Assembly: GCA_023091665.1 (NCBI GenBank)
Contig: JALJCQ010000016.1
Coordinates: 1,116,001-1,180,000, forward strand
Direction: 5' to 3'
Source of the DNA: Pythium myriotylum
Lineage: Eukaryota; Oomycota; Peronosporomycetes; Pythiales; Pythiaceae
DNA length: 64,000 nt
Notes under the pieces: generated by a model
Told to the model about the DNA's origin: nothing
The model's input: only the letters and a program-made list of their open reading frames with translations
Databases searched by the model: none
Made by a program: the position numbers and the translations under genes
Shown: positions 62,308 through 64,000 of the stretch, in pieces
Layout: each line of letters opens with the position of its first letter
Numbering within the stretch: the first letter of the stretch is position 1

Positions 62308-64000
62308 CTAGTTCGATTCGATGGCTGAAGGGTCACGTCGGTAGATCATCATCTCGCCGGACGCTTCCGGCTCATCAGCATCGCCACTCACTTGGCTGTG
62401 GTAAAAGGATGCGACCTGAGGGACAGTCCATCAACACATCGGATACACAGAACCGTCAGTCCAATTCTTCTCCTTTAAACGATAAGACCAACTTCTCACC
62501 TGAACGTACTCGGCTCCAGCCAACAGCCTCTGCACCTTGGGAAGCGTGCTCGAGAACAACACAACTAGATCTGGCAACTTCTCGCGTCCAGTCGTCTCGG
62601 CCTCGATGTGTGGGAACGCGTACTTGCTGGGCAAGAACACTGCTGGCTCTCGCTCGAGTTGCTGTGATTCACTGCCTTCCGGTCGAAGACGGTTACTGTG
62701 AGAAAACGAAGACGTTAGCGTTTTAATCGCAGAGTCGCGAACAAGCTCATGTTGCGCACGCTGGAGAACAATCGGGAAACCACATCGACACGTTTTCGTG
62801 GATGAAACTGTAGTATGGAGTCGCATGACACGGCGTCCAGAAGTGAATAGAAGTGTTTGGTACGTCTGCGCACACGACCACATAGGAGGTTCAGACATGA
62901 AGTTCAGTGAGCTACACCAATACTACCTTGGATGCTGTCCGCAAGATAATCCATGACTTCAATCGGGGCTCGCTGCGAAGTTTGACAGTTCGTCAAAAAA
63001 ATCTCGTCTGCGGTGATGCAGCTCGTGAACACGTACCTGGTGCCAACGTGAGAGGTACAACGCAGCGAAAATGTTGGGCAAGACGATCACGAACGTTGCT
63101 GCGCGAAGCACTGAGCGCTGGGAACTTTGAGGAACCTGCGCATACAGGCCTCTCTCGAGATTGCGTAGACAGTATCCTGCATACACGAGTGCAGGAGGAA
63201 GCAAGGGCAAGATAAAGCGAAACTCTGTGCCGCAAATCAACACGGTTAGTGGTAGATGGAAGACAGTCGTGTGACGAAAGATACCTTTATGCGCTGACAT
63301 GCTGAATGTGAGCATGGAGCTGATGATGAGACCACCCAGTTCCTTCTTGGCCGGCTTTTGGAAGAATTCGTTAGGTTGTGACATTAGAAAATAAACCCGG
63401 CGAGCCTACCGGTGCGCTCAAGAGTCCGGCAAGAAATATAGGCATGACAGTGCCAACGTTTGCTGGAAAAGCTTGGGCAAAGTACCAACTGAATGGGTGC
63501 ACACCGTACAGTTTGTCTTTTCCCTAACAGAAAGAGCATATCTGAGTTGGCTGGGGCTCCATGTGAAACAGTCAACACATTACCTCCAAGACGTTAAACT
63601 TGAAGAAGTTGAGGGGAACGAACGTCCATACGCCGTATCCAGCACGATCGATGAGAAGCATCACAGTCAAAGTTACTAGCGCCATCGGAAGAACGAACAG
63701 CACGAGAAGGCGAATGCGATCGCGCGACTGATATAAATGAACCCCGCCGAGGAAGAACCAGAGAACCGCATTTGTTGGACGGAAGAGAACGCCAAGCGCC
63801 GCCCACGAAAGTGCTTTTACACGTCGCGAATCCATAGTGTACGTCACTTCATCATCTTTCTTGTTGGCATTCTACGAGCATGATGCGGTTGGGATCATTA
63901 GCCCTCCATAAAGTACCGGTGTAGGTCTCAGATTACGCACCAGAAACACCCATGGCCAATGCGCAAGCGCAGCCGTCGTACACATCGTTTCGATCGAGTT
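62308..64000 (-). CDS. PIGB: GPI mannosyltransferase 3 (PIG-B), right copy, 5' part off window
   Basis: Mirror copy of the left PIGB exons from HENVSMWFP back to about FRDRTAARWALF, with the stop at 62310-62308. All exons seen remain open and the splice borders are kept; only scattered substitutions occur (for example Ile for Met in LPNIFAALYLSRW). The 5' exons, with the DEYWQ signature, would lie beyond the window edge, so whether the gene is complete cannot be judged here. Confidence 0.85.

Larger units (their letters stand above)
61135..64000. repeat. Right arm of host inverted duplication (continues off window)
   Basis: Mirror of 43998-46871 (x + y = 107998 from 61405 on). 61135-61404 is the diverged block. 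The last bases (64000 pairs with 43998) are still in the duplication, so it extends beyond the window. Confidence 0.9.

Noticed and set aside
62137..62328. Small ORF between CRN-like and PIGB copies containing VPLDTLRDSDDV
   Set aside because: The peptide comes from the 44-bp repeat in three unrelated contexts, so it is not evidence of a gene.

Overview
The window reads as nuclear DNA of an oomycete (Phytophthora/Pythium-type stramenopile). It has densely packed genes with short GT-AG introns (about 55-110 bp), two oomycete-style initiator (TCATT/TCACTT) promoters, and Crinkler (CRN)-type N-terminal domains. I cannot name the species. All exon joins were worked out by eye from reading frame, GT/AG borders and family motifs.

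Host region, 1-46.8 kb. In order: a secreted fibronectin-III/Calx-beta giant protein (-, C-terminus off the window); tRNA-queuosine mannosyltransferase (+); a six-exon RME-8/DNAJC13 endosomal protein whose J domain lacks HPD (-); a FAM210-like mitochondrial membrane protein (+); an inward-rectifier K+ channel with two complete Kir units in one chain (+); cytosine deaminase (-); pyroglutamyl-peptidase I (+); a La-related RNA-binding protein (+); a hAT-transposase-derived BED-finger protein (-); a secreted tyrosinase with a Pro/Thr tail (-); two divergent TrhO-type rhodanese genes, one fused to an O-methyltransferase, that share a 542-bp block from gene conversion; a TRF4-type poly(A) polymerase (-); an SR splicing factor (+); a short VPS13-like (chorein) gene whose 3' end lies in a 44-bp dispersed repeat (-); the GPI mannosyltransferase PIGB (+); and a CRN-like gene (-).

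Viral region, 46.87-61.13 kb. This is a complete-looking Polinton-like virus (PLV) of 14.26 kb with 594-bp terminal inverted repeats full of TGAGTCACC iterons. It is AT-rich and intron-free, unlike the host DNA. Its genes run on both strands: SF3 helicase with an N-terminal Zn-finger-like motif, GIY-YIG nuclease, amphipathic minor virion protein, tyrosine recombinase, penton/minor capsid protein, A32-like packaging ATPase, spike protein with an S74 auto-processing tail, double-jelly-roll major capsid protein, adenain-like protease, and seven unknown small or medium ORFs. No protein-primed DNA polymerase B and no retroviral-type integrase is present. Short divergent intergenic gaps carry a shared TATATA-like box. 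One structural-type gene is split by a +1 frameshift at an A8 run.

Flanking palindrome, 44.0-46.9 kb against 61.1-64.0 kb. The host DNA on both sides of the virus is itself an inverted duplication. The CRN-like gene and PIGB recur beyond the right terminal repeat in mirror image, nearly identical except for a diverged block of about 270 bp (CRN promoter and N-terminus) that touches the terminal repeats. Either the virus sits at the centre of a real host palindrome, or the assembly has joined two related loci through the viral repeats.
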